15,751 nucleotides of DNA from JAHOYW01 sp964515915 (GTDB lineage: Bacteria > Verrucomicrobiota > Lentisphaeria > Victivallales > Victivallaceae): NCBI GenBank assembly GCA_964515915.1, contig CAZEXM010000059.1, positions 1 through 15,751 on the forward strand, read 5' to 3'. This document shows, piece by piece, positions 1 through 5,998 of this stretch. The first letter of the stretch is position 1; each line of letters opens with the position of its first letter. The translations under genes and the position numbers were made by a program. Below the pieces are notes generated by a model, which saw nothing but the letters and a program-made list of their open reading frames with translations, was not told the origin of the DNA and made no database searches.

Positions 1-13
1 GAACTACACTATT

Positions 14-166
14 TTACCCCCAAAATAACCTTTTATTTATTGACGAACACTTAGTCTTTGATTTCAGCTTGCGGCTGATTAATTCGCCTAGGCTTTCACG
101 GTTAGCCTGGAATAAGTTAAACCATTTGTCCACCGTAACGCCGGCGTTTTTTCTGCATTCCGCAAA
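14..166 (-). other. Out-of-frame continuation of the DUF4019-like gene
   Basis: Read one frame away from the annotated small ORF, this stretch is open from the A8 run to a TAA at 14-16. It includes DKWFNLFQANRESLGELISR followed by KLKSK, which fits the second half of a DUF4019 domain (W, then R-x-x-LG, then SR-x-L-x-S). Joined to the upstream part the product would be about 104 residues. That is still shorter than usual for the family, which has an extra C-terminal strand region not seen here. It has no start codon of its own with a ribosome-binding site, so it is a continuation and not a separate gene. Confidence 0.5.
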
Positions 167-327
167 TTTTTTTTATCCGCCAGGCGCAGCCATTTGACAG
201 CAGAAAGGGCATCTTTATCTTCAATGGCGAATTCATCACTTAAGTTGGTGAATTGATGCACTGCATAAGCGGCGGCCGCAAGGAACAGGCCGGACAGGAT
301 TATGATTTTTGTTTTTTCTCTATTCAT
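88..327 (-). CDS. Small membrane-anchored protein, N-terminal part of a DUF4019-like protein (probably frameshifted)
   Basis: The intact frame encodes 79 residues. It starts at the ATG at 327-325, with a GAGG about 10 nt upstream. Residues 7-24 form one hydrophobic segment (signal peptide or membrane anchor) after a basic MNREKTK start. The next part, AVKWLRLADKK at about residues 43-53, resembles the W-L-x-L-x-D start of DUF4019 domains. After the A8 run (plus-strand T8, 167-174) the frame loses this resemblance and stops at 88-90. If one A is added, the frame instead reads on to a stop at 14-16 with a DUF4019-like R-x-x-LG-x-L-x-SR-x-L pattern. The short C-terminus is therefore probably an artefact of mutation or sequencing error. 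The DUF4019 assignment comes from motif memory; the function of the family is unknown. A promoter lies directly upstream. Confidence 0.6.
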   Translation of the reverse strand: MNREKTKIIILSGLFLAAAAYAVHQFTNLSDEFAIEDKDALSAVKWLRLADKKNLRNAEKTPALRWTNGLTYSRLTVKA

Positions 328-349
328 AAATAGAATGCCTCAAGTATAG

Positions 350-378
350 AAGATACCGCATTAAATTAAATTTGTCAA
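350..378 (-). promoter_or_regulatory. Sigma70-like promoter for the DUF4019-like gene
   Basis: On the minus strand a perfect TTGACA (-35, 373-378) is separated by 17 nt from TATCTT (-10, 350-355, four of six consensus bases). It lies 23 nt upstream of the ATG at 327, so the small gene is probably transcribed separately from the upstream polyferredoxin gene. Confidence 0.55.
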
Positions 379-403
379 GAGTGCGTCCGCCGCGCATGAA
401 AAA

Positions 404-1909
404 TCAGAAGGGAAAATCTTTGCCTTTGAGCTGATTGACAACTTGTTTGCTGCTGCCGACTTTTGCTGTTCCCTGATTTTTTACTCCGGAAACGCCTATT
501 GCCTTTTCCGGCCTTGCCGGGCAGCTGTACTCACAGGCTCCGCAGCCGATGCAAAACTCCGGCTCCAGCTTTGGAATGGTCAAACCTTCTTCCCATTCCA
601 CCATGTGAACCGCGGCGGTCGGACAGTGTTCAGCACAAGCCCCGCAGTGGGTACGGTTGGTTACCACCACACAAAACTTGCGGAAATGTTCAACCCGGCC
701 GATCTGCAGACACTTTTTGCGCTTGACAGTCAGCGGCGTCAGGGCGCCGTTGGGACAAATGTTGGAGCAGGCCGTACACTCGTATTCACACATTCCGGCA
801 TTAAAATCAAGACGCGGCTGCAAAAAACCACTCAAACCATACTGCAATGACGCCGGTTTAAGCACATTGCCGGGACAATTACTGACGCAGAGCTGACAGC
901 CGGTGCACTTCTCGGTAAAACGCTGGAATTCAAGCGCGCCGGGCGGCATTACCACGTCTGCTGACGGCGTGCCGCTGCGCAGCAGCGGCGGCAATACAGC
1001 CGCTCCGAACACGGCACTGCCGGCAATGACGAGAAAATCACGCCGCGAAAGGTCCTGGCGCGCGGTACTGTTTTTTCTTTGATGAACATAATTTACGACG
1101 TCGGGGCCGCAAACCGCCACGCAGTTGAAACAGTTGACGCAGCGTTCACTGTCCACAATGCCGTTTTCCACATCGATGCAGTTTGCCTTGCAGACGCGGG
1201 CGCATTCGCCGCAGTTGCCGCATCTGTGCCGACTGAGAGTTATTTTGAACCATGAGATTTTGCTGAGCAGCCCCAATACGGCGCCCGCCGGGCAAAGAGT
1301 ATTGCAGAATATCCTGCCGCGCAGGATTGCCGCCAGCATGACGGCGGCTAAAACGCCGCCGCCGGTCAAGAGCAGTAACAGTGAAAACGGCGGATTATGC
1401 AGCGGGTACAGATTTTCGATACCGGCAGTGTCCACCAGCAGATTGTTCAGCCGGTTGAAAACCGGCTTGGCGACCGCGGCACTGAAACGGCCGAATATGG
1501 CGAAAGGTTCAAGTAAGCCGAGCGGAACCGCCACTTCCAGCCACATCGCCGCCAGAATAATTGCCGCAACGGAATAGCGCAGACAGCGGCGGTTGCGAGT
1601 AAAAAAAAATTTCCGCCGGGGAAACCTGCATATTTTCGCCAGGCGGACGGCGATATCCTGAATAACTCCGAGCGGACAGATGAATGAACAGTAAACCCGG
1701 CCGAAAATAACTGTCAACAGCAGAAAAAAAGTAAAAACGCATATTGCGGCGGCCGAGAAGAAGGCAGCGGTTCTGATGCCTGCCGGAATCAGCTGCCAGC
1801 AAGGCAGCGCAAAAATATCTCCCGGCAATAGAAATATTGCCAGGAATATCAGTAGCGCAAACAGGCTGATAATCACCCGGAATGTTTTTAAAATTTTATA
1901 TTTATTCAT
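404..1909 (-). CDS. NapH/NapG-like membrane polyferredoxin fusion (4Fe-4S protein)
   Basis: This 501-residue protein probably passes electrons between the quinone pool or a membrane donor and a periplasmic or cytoplasmic acceptor. Residues 1-215 are a NapH/NosR-like membrane domain with about four or five hydrophobic segments. They carry two CxxxCP motifs (C74/C78, C202/C206), the hallmark of that family. Two CxxCxxCxxxC clusters follow (C230-C240, C257-C267). A twin-arginine segment SRRDFLVIAG (288-297) with a hydrophobic stretch comes next, then NapG/MauM-like clusters at C335-C345, C374-C385, around C422-C429 and C453-C463. NapH and NapG are usually separate proteins, so this is a fusion. 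The ATG at 1909 begins the first membrane helix. In-frame TTG codons further upstream would add a proline/glycine-rich tail read through a G9 run and are less likely. No clear Shine-Dalgarno precedes the ATG. No terminal reductase gene is adjacent, so the acceptor is unknown. Confidence 0.85.
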   Translation of the reverse strand: MNKYKILKTFRVIISLFALLIFLAIFLLPGDIFALPCWQLIPAGIRTAAFFSAAAICVFTFFLLLTVIFGRVYCSFICPLGVIQDIAVRLAKICRFPRRKFFFTRNRRCLRYSVAAIILAAMWLEVAVPLGLLEPFAIFGRFSAAVAKPVFNRLNNLLVDTAGIENLYPLHNPPFSLLLLLTGGGVLAAVMLAAILRGRIFCNTLCPAGAVLGLLSKISWFKITLSRHRCGNCGECARVCKANCIDVENGIVDSERCVNCFNCVAVCGPDVVNYVHQRKNSTARQDLSRRDFLVIAGSAVFGAAVLPPLLRSGTPSADVVMPPGALEFQRFTEKCTGCQLCVSNCPGNVLKPASLQYGLSGFLQPRLDFNAGMCEYECTACSNICPNGALTPLTVKRKKCLQIGRVEHFRKFCVVVTNRTHCGACAEHCPTAAVHMVEWEEGLTIPKLEPEFCIGCGACEYSCPARPEKAIGVSGVKNQGTAKVGSSKQVVNQLKGKDFPF

Positions 1910-1916
1910 TATATGC

Positions 1917-1945
1917 AAGTTAGCCCGCTTTAAATAAAATGTCAA
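1917..1945 (-). promoter_or_regulatory. Candidate promoter of the polyferredoxin gene
   Basis: On the minus strand TTGACA (1940-1945) is followed after exactly 17 nt by TAACTT (1917-1922, only three of six consensus bases). Transcription would start at about 1910, next to the ATG at 1909, implying a leaderless or nearly leaderless message. The -35 is perfect and the -10 weak. Confidence 0.4.
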
Positions 1946-1967
1946 TAAGGGAAAATTTATTTTTCTA

Positions 1968-1976
1968 CCCCCCCCC
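1968..1976. repeat. C9 homopolymer tract in a divergent promoter region
   Basis: Nine consecutive C residues on the plus strand lie between the divergent polyferredoxin and hydrolase genes. The tract is 22 bp upstream of the candidate -35 of the polyferredoxin promoter. Such tracts are prone to slipped-strand length change. Confidence 0.7.
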
Positions 1977-2043
1977 GGCTTGTAATTGGACTTTGGCGCG
2001 AGTAATTTAGTCCGGTAGATCAAATAATCTCAGGGATATAAAG

Positions 2044-2751
2044 ATGTTTGGAATTTTGGGAAAATATATCAGCGGTAAAAAATGTTATTTTTATATGCAT
2101 CCTAAGGCGGGAAATAGTCGTCATGAAGTAGTTGTCATGGTTCATGGACTCATTCGCCGCAGCTACAATATGTATCCCATGGGTAAATATTTGTGTAAAC
2201 ATGGTTTTACGGTGTACGTCTATGATTACAAAACCTCCGTCAAAAAGATTTCCGCTCATGGAAATGATTTACGCAACTACCTGTGCAAAGTTATTGATGA
2301 AAATCCCGACACTCCCGTAAATATTGTTACTCACAGCATGGGCGGGATTTTAACGCGTTATGCTTTGGCGGAAAATGCCGAATCCGGAAACGAAACCGCG
2401 GCATTGGATATTTCACGCATCAAACGAATAGTCATGCTCGCCCCGCCGCATGGCGGTTCAAATGTCGCGCGCTTCCTGACAAAGCATTTACCGGTCACCG
2501 GGAAATGGTTGAAGCCTCTGCCGGAATTAAGCAGCGCCGCGGATTCCCCTGTCCACTCCGCGCCGCTCATTGACGGCCCGGAAATTGGAATTATCGCGGC
2601 AAAATACGATAAGGAAGTCGCCATAAAGGATACTTATTTCCCGGGGATGAAGGAACATTTCATCCTGAGATCAGAGCATTCCTTCATGGTATATTTAGTA
2701 TCCGTCCGTAAGGCGGTATTGCGTTTTCTGACGACAGGGACATTCACTTAA
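2044..2751 (+). CDS. Alpha/beta-hydrolase, lipase/esterase-like
   Basis: This 235-residue serine hydrolase is probably cytoplasmic, since no signal peptide is visible. The fold is shown by VVVMVHGL (29-36, oxyanion strand-turn) and the nucleophile elbow THSMGG (96-101), with Ser98 as the predicted nucleophile. APPHGGS (133-139) is typical of triacylglycerol-lipase/PGAP1-like members. Asp189 in AAKYDKEV and His212 in SEHSF are candidates for the rest of the triad. The ATG follows AGGG about 8 nt upstream. The gene is divergent from the polyferredoxin gene and its TAA is one base from the STAS stop on the other strand. The substrate cannot be predicted; a lipid or short-chain ester is likely from the family. 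Confidence 0.8.
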   Translation: MFGILGKYISGKKCYFYMHPKAGNSRHEVVVMVHGLIRRSYNMYPMGKYLCKHGFTVYVYDYKTSVKKISAHGNDLRNYLCKVIDENPDTPVNIVTHSMGGILTRYALAENAESGNETAALDISRIKRIVMLAPPHGGSNVARFLTKHLPVTGKWLKPLPELSSAADSPVHSAPLIDGPEIGIIAAKYDKEVAIKDTYFPGMKEHFILRSEHSFMVYLVSVRKAVLRFLTTGTFT

Positions 2752-2752
2752 A

Positions 2753-3091
2753 TCAAACTTCTAAAAAATCAATCGCTTCATCGCTTGTCGGAAATATGTT
2801 GAAAATAGAAGAGAAGCCGCTGATTTCAAAGACTTCTTTCACATTAGCTGAAAGGGAGCACAAAACAACCTTGCCGCCGTTTTGCTGAATACGTTTCGCG
2901 ACAACTAACAGCACGCGCAGACCGGCGCTGCTGATATAGTCGAGGTTCGTTAAATTAACTAACAGACGTTCATGCCCGGCATCAATCACACTGCTGAAAT
3001 CTTTATCTGCTTCAACCGCGGATACGGCATCAAGGCGACCTGAAATGCTTAATTCCACAATACCGTCTTTTTCTTCCTGAATTATAGTCAT
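2753..3091 (-). CDS. STAS-domain anti-sigma factor antagonist
   Basis: This 112-residue single-domain protein belongs to the SpoIIAA/RsbV type. In that family the dephosphorylated protein binds an anti-sigma factor kinase and frees a sigma factor, and phosphorylation of a conserved Ser switches it off. The signature is DYISSAGLRVLL (51-62), with Ser54/Ser55 at the loop where phosphorylation occurs. The N-terminal strand pattern (VELSISGRLDA, 12-22) and the C-terminal helix are as expected, and the length is normal. The ATG at 3091 has a modest purine-rich site (AGAGAG) about 8 nt upstream. No anti-sigma kinase or PP2C phosphatase is adjacent, so the partner lies elsewhere. It may act in a general stress or envelope response. 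Confidence 0.9.
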   Translation of the reverse strand: MTIIQEEKDGIVELSISGRLDAVSAVEADKDFSSVIDAGHERLLVNLTNLDYISSAGLRVLLVVAKRIQQNGGKVVLCSLSANVKEVFEISGFSSIFNIFPTSDEAIDFLEV

Positions 3092-3142
3092 TTTATAACT
3101 CTCTGCTTTAAATTAATCTAATCAATCCCAAAACATCTATAT

Positions 3143-3170
3143 ATATTATGATACGGCGGTAAAAAGTAAA
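3143..3170 (-). promoter_or_regulatory. Candidate promoter of the STAS gene
   Basis: On the minus strand TTTACT (3165-3170) and TAATAT (3143-3148) are 16 nt apart, in the AT-rich gap upstream of the STAS gene. This is a moderate match only. The predicted leader is about 45 nt. Confidence 0.35.
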
Positions 3171-3290
3171 TTGCAAACAAGTTCGCGTTTAAAATTGTCC
3201 TTATACGGAATTTCAGAACTAAGACCGCTAAAAAAAGACAGGCTAATGCAGCACAAGCGTCCATATTACATTATGCCGTAAAATAATCCA

Positions 3291-3327
3291 GAAAAAACGG
3301 CGCGGCTTGTAAAAAGCGGCGCCGTTT
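3291..3327 (-). terminator. Intrinsic terminator after the pilin genes
   Basis: AAACGGCGC (3295-3303) pairs perfectly with GCGCCGTTT (3319-3327). On the minus strand the GC-rich stem is followed directly by a T6 run (plus-strand A6, 3292-3297). It sits 17 bp past the stop of the second pilin gene and probably ends the panD-pilin-pilin transcript. Confidence 0.85.
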
Positions 3328-3343
3328 GCGAGTGTCTTTCAGG

Positions 3344-3577
3344 CTACTGGTCCAATTCGAGGCCCTCTTCTTTTAAATCTTTCAAGGTCTGCACTGAACT
3401 GTCGCCAACCTCGGCAACCGGTTCTTCACTGAGAGTATTAGCCACACCCGCGAACATAGCGCGTATGCGATCACTGAATGCTCCGATAACAACTAAAGCC
3501 GCAAGCGCAACGATTACGATAATAATAACGTATTCCATGATTGCCTGCCCTTTCTGTCTGCGTTTCTTCATTGTCAT
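3344..3577 (-). CDS. Flp/TadE-like type IVb prepilin
   Basis: This 77-residue prepilin-like protein has a short basic leader (MTMKKRRQKG). It is followed by the class III cleavage motif G-QAIMEY, in which E is the fifth mature residue, and a hydrophobic helix at about 15-32. An acidic tail (EEPVAEVGD and onward) completes it. In the Flp family a TadV/PilD-type peptidase cuts after the Gly and the hydrophobic helix packs into the pilus core. The ATG at 3577 has GGGAGGG about 7 nt upstream, which supports this start over the Met two codons later. It lies 35 bp downstream of a second prepilin gene. No Tad ATPase, prepilin peptidase or secretin of normal size is in the window. Confidence 0.8.
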   Translation of the reverse strand: MTMKKRRQKGQAIMEYVIIIVIVALAALVVIGAFSDRIRAMFAGVANTLSEEPVAEVGDSSVQTLKDLKEEGLELDQ

Positions 3578-3612
3578 TTTGTAACCCTCCCGGTTAATTG
3601 TTGTTTTTGTGT

Positions 3613-3792
3613 TTATGGGTAATCAATACTAACTAAATCCAACAGGCGTTCGCCATATTCCGTAAAATAATAGAACAAAACCATTAAGGTAAGTGCGAAT
3701 AACATACACATTACCAGAATCAATACAAACTCCGTCATTATCTGGCCTCGTTCTTTATTACTCTTTATATAGTTTAACACCTTTTTGTTCAT
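3613..3792 (-). CDS. Small Flp-like prepilin
   Basis: This 59-residue protein has a basic N-terminus (MNKKVLNYIKSNKERG) and then the prepilin motif G-QIMTEF, with E as the fifth mature residue. A long hydrophobic helix (VLILVMCMLFALTLMVL) and a short charged tail complete it. It shares the G-Q-x-x-x-E-[FY] signature with the next gene but otherwise differs in sequence, so it looks like a divergent paralogue or a TadE/TadF-like minor pilin. I prefer the ATG at 3792 over an in-frame TTG at 3804, which has no ribosome-binding site. It lies 42 bp after panD on the same strand and is probably co-transcribed with it. Confidence 0.7.
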   Translation of the reverse strand: MNKKVLNYIKSNKERGQIMTEFVLILVMCMLFALTLMVLFYYFTEYGERLLDLVSIDYP

Positions 3793-3834
3793 AAATAAAG
3801 CCAAATCCGCTTAAAAAAAACTTTTCCGGTGAAT

Positions 3835-4200
3835 TTACGCACAGCCCTTGCGTAAAATAATCTCGTTATTTTCGTCTAAAACTATGATTTTGGGCTTTTT
3901 AGCTACAGCTTCTTCTTCACTAAGCACGGAAAATGCCATAATTGTAACAGTGTCGCCGGTCCTGCCGCGATGTGCCGCCGGCCCGTTCAAACAAAAAACT
4001 TTGCTCCCGGCAGCGCCTGGAATAGCGTAGGTTTCAAGCCGTGCTCCATTATTCCGGTTAACTACCAGAATTTTTTCGTAGGGAGTAATTCCCGCTGTTG
4101 TCATTAAATCAATATCTATTTCCATACTGCCCTCGTAATCCAACTCACATGAAGTCAGGCGCGCGGTATGAATTTTACCGGTCAACATAATTTTCTGCAT
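3835..4200 (-). CDS. panD: Aspartate 1-decarboxylase
   Basis: This 121-residue pyruvoyl enzyme converts L-aspartate to beta-alanine for pantothenate and coenzyme A synthesis in the cytoplasm. The proenzyme cuts itself between Gly24 and Ser25 (YEGSMEID, 22-29), and Ser25 becomes the pyruvoyl group. Other family residues are at their usual positions: Lys9, His11, Tyr22, Arg54, Thr57, Tyr58 (NGARLETY) and Asn72 (CLNGPAA). Length is normal, with a slightly extended C-terminus. The ATG at 4200 has AAGGA about 10 nt upstream. It is followed by two pilin genes instead of panB or panC, which is unusual. A GGTGTTG/CAACACC hairpin lies in the predicted leader. Confidence 0.95.
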   Translation of the reverse strand: MQKIMLTGKIHTARLTSCELDYEGSMEIDIDLMTTAGITPYEKILVVNRNNGARLETYAIPGAAGSKVFCLNGPAAHRGRTGDTVTIMAFSVLSEEEAVAKKPKIIVLDENNEIILRKGCA

Positions 4201-4232
4201 ATTGTTAAAATCCTTAATCTGGCTGAATAAGA

Positions 4233-4255
4233 GGTGTTGACATTAGAACAACACC
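4233..4255. promoter_or_regulatory. Inverted repeat in the panD leader
   Basis: GGTGTTG (4233-4239) and CAACACC (4249-4255) are perfect inverted arms with a 9-nt spacer, 32 bp upstream of the panD start. It could be an operator or a leader-RNA hairpin. There is no T tract typical of an intrinsic terminator. Confidence 0.4.
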
Positions 4256-4419
4256 GAATCTCCACTAATATAACGCTTAAAAGCTGAATTTATTGTTTTT
4301 TTTATGAAATATTGCAAAAAAATATTATATAAAAGCTATTCGACGCGTCCGACAAAACTCGGTCTAACTTAAATTCTTGAAAAAAATAAAACTTTGCAGC
4401 AAGGCTCGAACGCTCACAT

Positions 4420-4564
4420 CTTTTCAAAAAAATCGCCAGCTCTTTTTTGAAAAGCTTCGCTTTTCGAGGCGGAATTATTCAATTGCGCGACTTCGTCGCT
4501 TAAGTTTCGCCCGTTGGAGACGGGCAACCAGCGTTCCGCCGCTGGACCGCGTCCCGAACGTCGG
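4420..4564. repeat. Cluster of stem-loops in the trkH-panD gap
   Basis: The 4201-4599 gap has no convincing gene; its distal part is a run of perfect hairpins. They are CTTTTCAAAAAA/TTTTTTGAAAAG (4420-4431 with 4443-4454), GAAAAGC-TTC-GCTTTTC (4449-4465), GCGAC-TTC-GTCGC (4487-4499), GCCCG/CGGGC (4509-4525), CCAGC/GCTGG (4528-4545) and CCGA-ACG-TCGG (4554-4564). The first two share the GAAAAG arm and so are mutually exclusive. The change from AT-rich to GC-rich and the closely spaced stems suggest an intergenic repeat or a structured RNA. An overlapping plus-strand reading frame (4377-4679) runs into trkH and is not supported as a gene. Confidence 0.55.
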
Positions 4565-4599
4565 TTTCGTTATCTTTTTGCTTTTTGTCGGTTCCGTCC

Positions 4600-5907
4600 T
4601 TAACCTAAAATTACTCTTTCTTCCGGATACTCCAAACGACTGGTCTTTTCCCTGCCCAGCAAGAACAGGAACATTGTAAAAGGCCCGATTCGTCCGACAA
4701 ACATGCAGCTTATTAAAATAATTTTGCCCGCGTCAGTGGCTTCCGCGCTGATCCCGAGCGACAAACCAACCGTCCCCAGGGCCGAAGCAACCTCAAAAAA
4801 AGCCCTGTCCAAAGAAGCGTTATCTGTTGCCGTCAACCATATTGCCGCAACTATACTGATTGAGATAAAAGTAAACATGATAGTAAAAGCTTTTAAAACA
4901 TTGTTTTGAAGTATTTCCCGTTTGAAGAGCAAGACCTTTTGATTTCCCTTGAAGGTATTGTAGAGAGACATAAATACCAATGCCGCCGTTGTCGTTTTCA
5001 TGCCGCCGCCGGTACCTCCGGGCGAAGCTCCAATCAGCATCAGCGCAATTAAAATAATGATGGAGCCCGGATGCAAAGTAATATCGTTCATGGGAATTGT
5101 ATTAAATCCGGCAGTACGCGCCGTTACGGACTGGAAATAAGCATCCAGCCAGCTTATCGGAGTATCGCCGCAATGCTCAAGGAATTTCAAGCTGACCATA
5201 CCGAAAACGATCAGAACAAGCGAAGTGATTAAGACCAGGCGCGTATGGGTCCGCAGGAAGTGTTTATGCGACAAATGCGAAAGTTCATATATAACATAGA
5301 CCCCTAAGCCGCCGAGAATAATCAAAAAGGAAATGACTATTTTGATAAAGGCGGACATTCCGATTAAACTTGTATCAAAAGTACTGAATCCGGCATTGCA
5401 AAACGCTGAAACCGAATGAAATAAAGCTAAATAGGCCGCCTCGCCAAAATCATATTTGCCGCTGGCCAGAAAACCATAAGTTAATAAAATAAAGCCGGAA
5501 AATTCAATAATTATCGAGTAGGCCAGAATCGTCCGCAATAAGGAATCAACACTTTTCAACGGGAAACTGTCACTCAAATTCGATAAAATCATCGTGTTGC
5601 TGTAATTCATCTTGCGCCCCATCAACACAATTATCGAAGCGGTAAGCGTCATAATCCCCAAAGCTCCAACCTGAATCAAAGCCAGAATAATCAACTGCCC
5701 CGCAAGATTAAATCCGGAAGTCGTTACCGTAACCAATCCGGTCACGCAAACTGCCGAAGTTGAGATGAATACAGCGTCAATCCATTGCAATGTCCCGCCG
5801 GAGTGGCTCACCCAGGGCGATTTCAGCAAAAGAGTCCCCAGAATTATGGCCGCGAAAAATGAAAATATAAAATAAAGCTGACTCTTTTTAAAAAAACTCG
5901 AAGTCAT
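4600..5907 (-). CDS. TrkH/KtrB-family potassium transporter membrane subunit
   Basis: This 435-residue membrane protein is the K+ (or Na+/K+) translocating subunit of a Trk/Ktr system. The four pore-loop filters are visible: VTGLV (55-59), NAGFS (171-175), TAGFN (265-269) and TVGLS (379-383), each flanked by hydrophobic helices. The third repeat is followed by the conserved gating-loop region GASPGGTGGGMKTTT (293-307). The length is closer to KtrB/NtpJ than to the longer E. coli TrkH. The ATG at 5907 has AAGGA upstream at a long spacing. The cytosolic TrkA/KtrA nucleotide-binding subunit that normally gates this protein is not adjacent, so it must be encoded elsewhere. The hairpin-rich gap follows its stop. 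Confidence 0.92.
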   Translation of the reverse strand: MTSSFFKKSQLYFIFSFFAAIILGTLLLKSPWVSHSGGTLQWIDAVFISTSAVCVTGLVTVTTSGFNLAGQLIILALIQVGALGIMTLTASIIVLMGRKMNYSNTMILSNLSDSFPLKSVDSLLRTILAYSIIIEFSGFILLTYGFLASGKYDFGEAAYLALFHSVSAFCNAGFSTFDTSLIGMSAFIKIVISFLIILGGLGVYVIYELSHLSHKHFLRTHTRLVLITSLVLIVFGMVSLKFLEHCGDTPISWLDAYFQSVTARTAGFNTIPMNDITLHPGSIIILIALMLIGASPGGTGGGMKTTTAALVFMSLYNTFKGNQKVLLFKREILQNNVLKAFTIMFTFISISIVAAIWLTATDNASLDRAFFEVASALGTVGLSLGISAEATDAGKIILISCMFVGRIGPFTMFLFLLGREKTSRLEYPEERVILG

Positions 5908-5940
5908 AATTATATACCCATCCTTTTACTACGCATTCTT

Positions 5941-5994
5941 CAGTTATCAGTTATCAGTTATCAGTTTTTACCGATTACTGCCCCCTGATTACTG
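5941..5994. repeat. Heptamer tandem repeat and short direct repeats
   Basis: Three full copies of CAGTTAT (5941-5961) are followed by a partial fourth (CAGTTTT). Two copies of GATTACTG follow (5973-5980, 5987-5994). They fill the 91-bp gap between the phosphoesterase stop and the trkH start. Short tandem heptamers of this kind occur between genes in several bacterial groups; no function is evident. Confidence 0.8.
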
Positions 5995-5998
5995 ACTG

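Noticed and set aside
443..850. 135-residue plus-strand reading frame over the polyferredoxin gene
   Set aside because: It is antisense to clear Cys-rich ferredoxin motifs and has no independent support.
1910..2023. N-terminal extension of the polyferredoxin from TTG at 2023
   Set aside because: The extension has no ribosome-binding site, is not membrane-like, and reads through a C9 tract and a candidate promoter.
4391..4420. tRNA-like T-loop text (GGCTCGAAC / GTTCGAG)
   Set aside because: The flanking bases do not form a 5-bp T stem, and no anticodon or acceptor stem can be built.
4377..4679. 100-residue plus-strand reading frame
   Set aside because: It runs through the hairpin cluster into the antisense of trkH, has no ribosome-binding site, and its Arg-rich translation looks like structured repeat DNA.
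5941..5968. CRISPR array
   Set aside because: The repeat unit is 7 bp with no spacers, and no cas genes are present.
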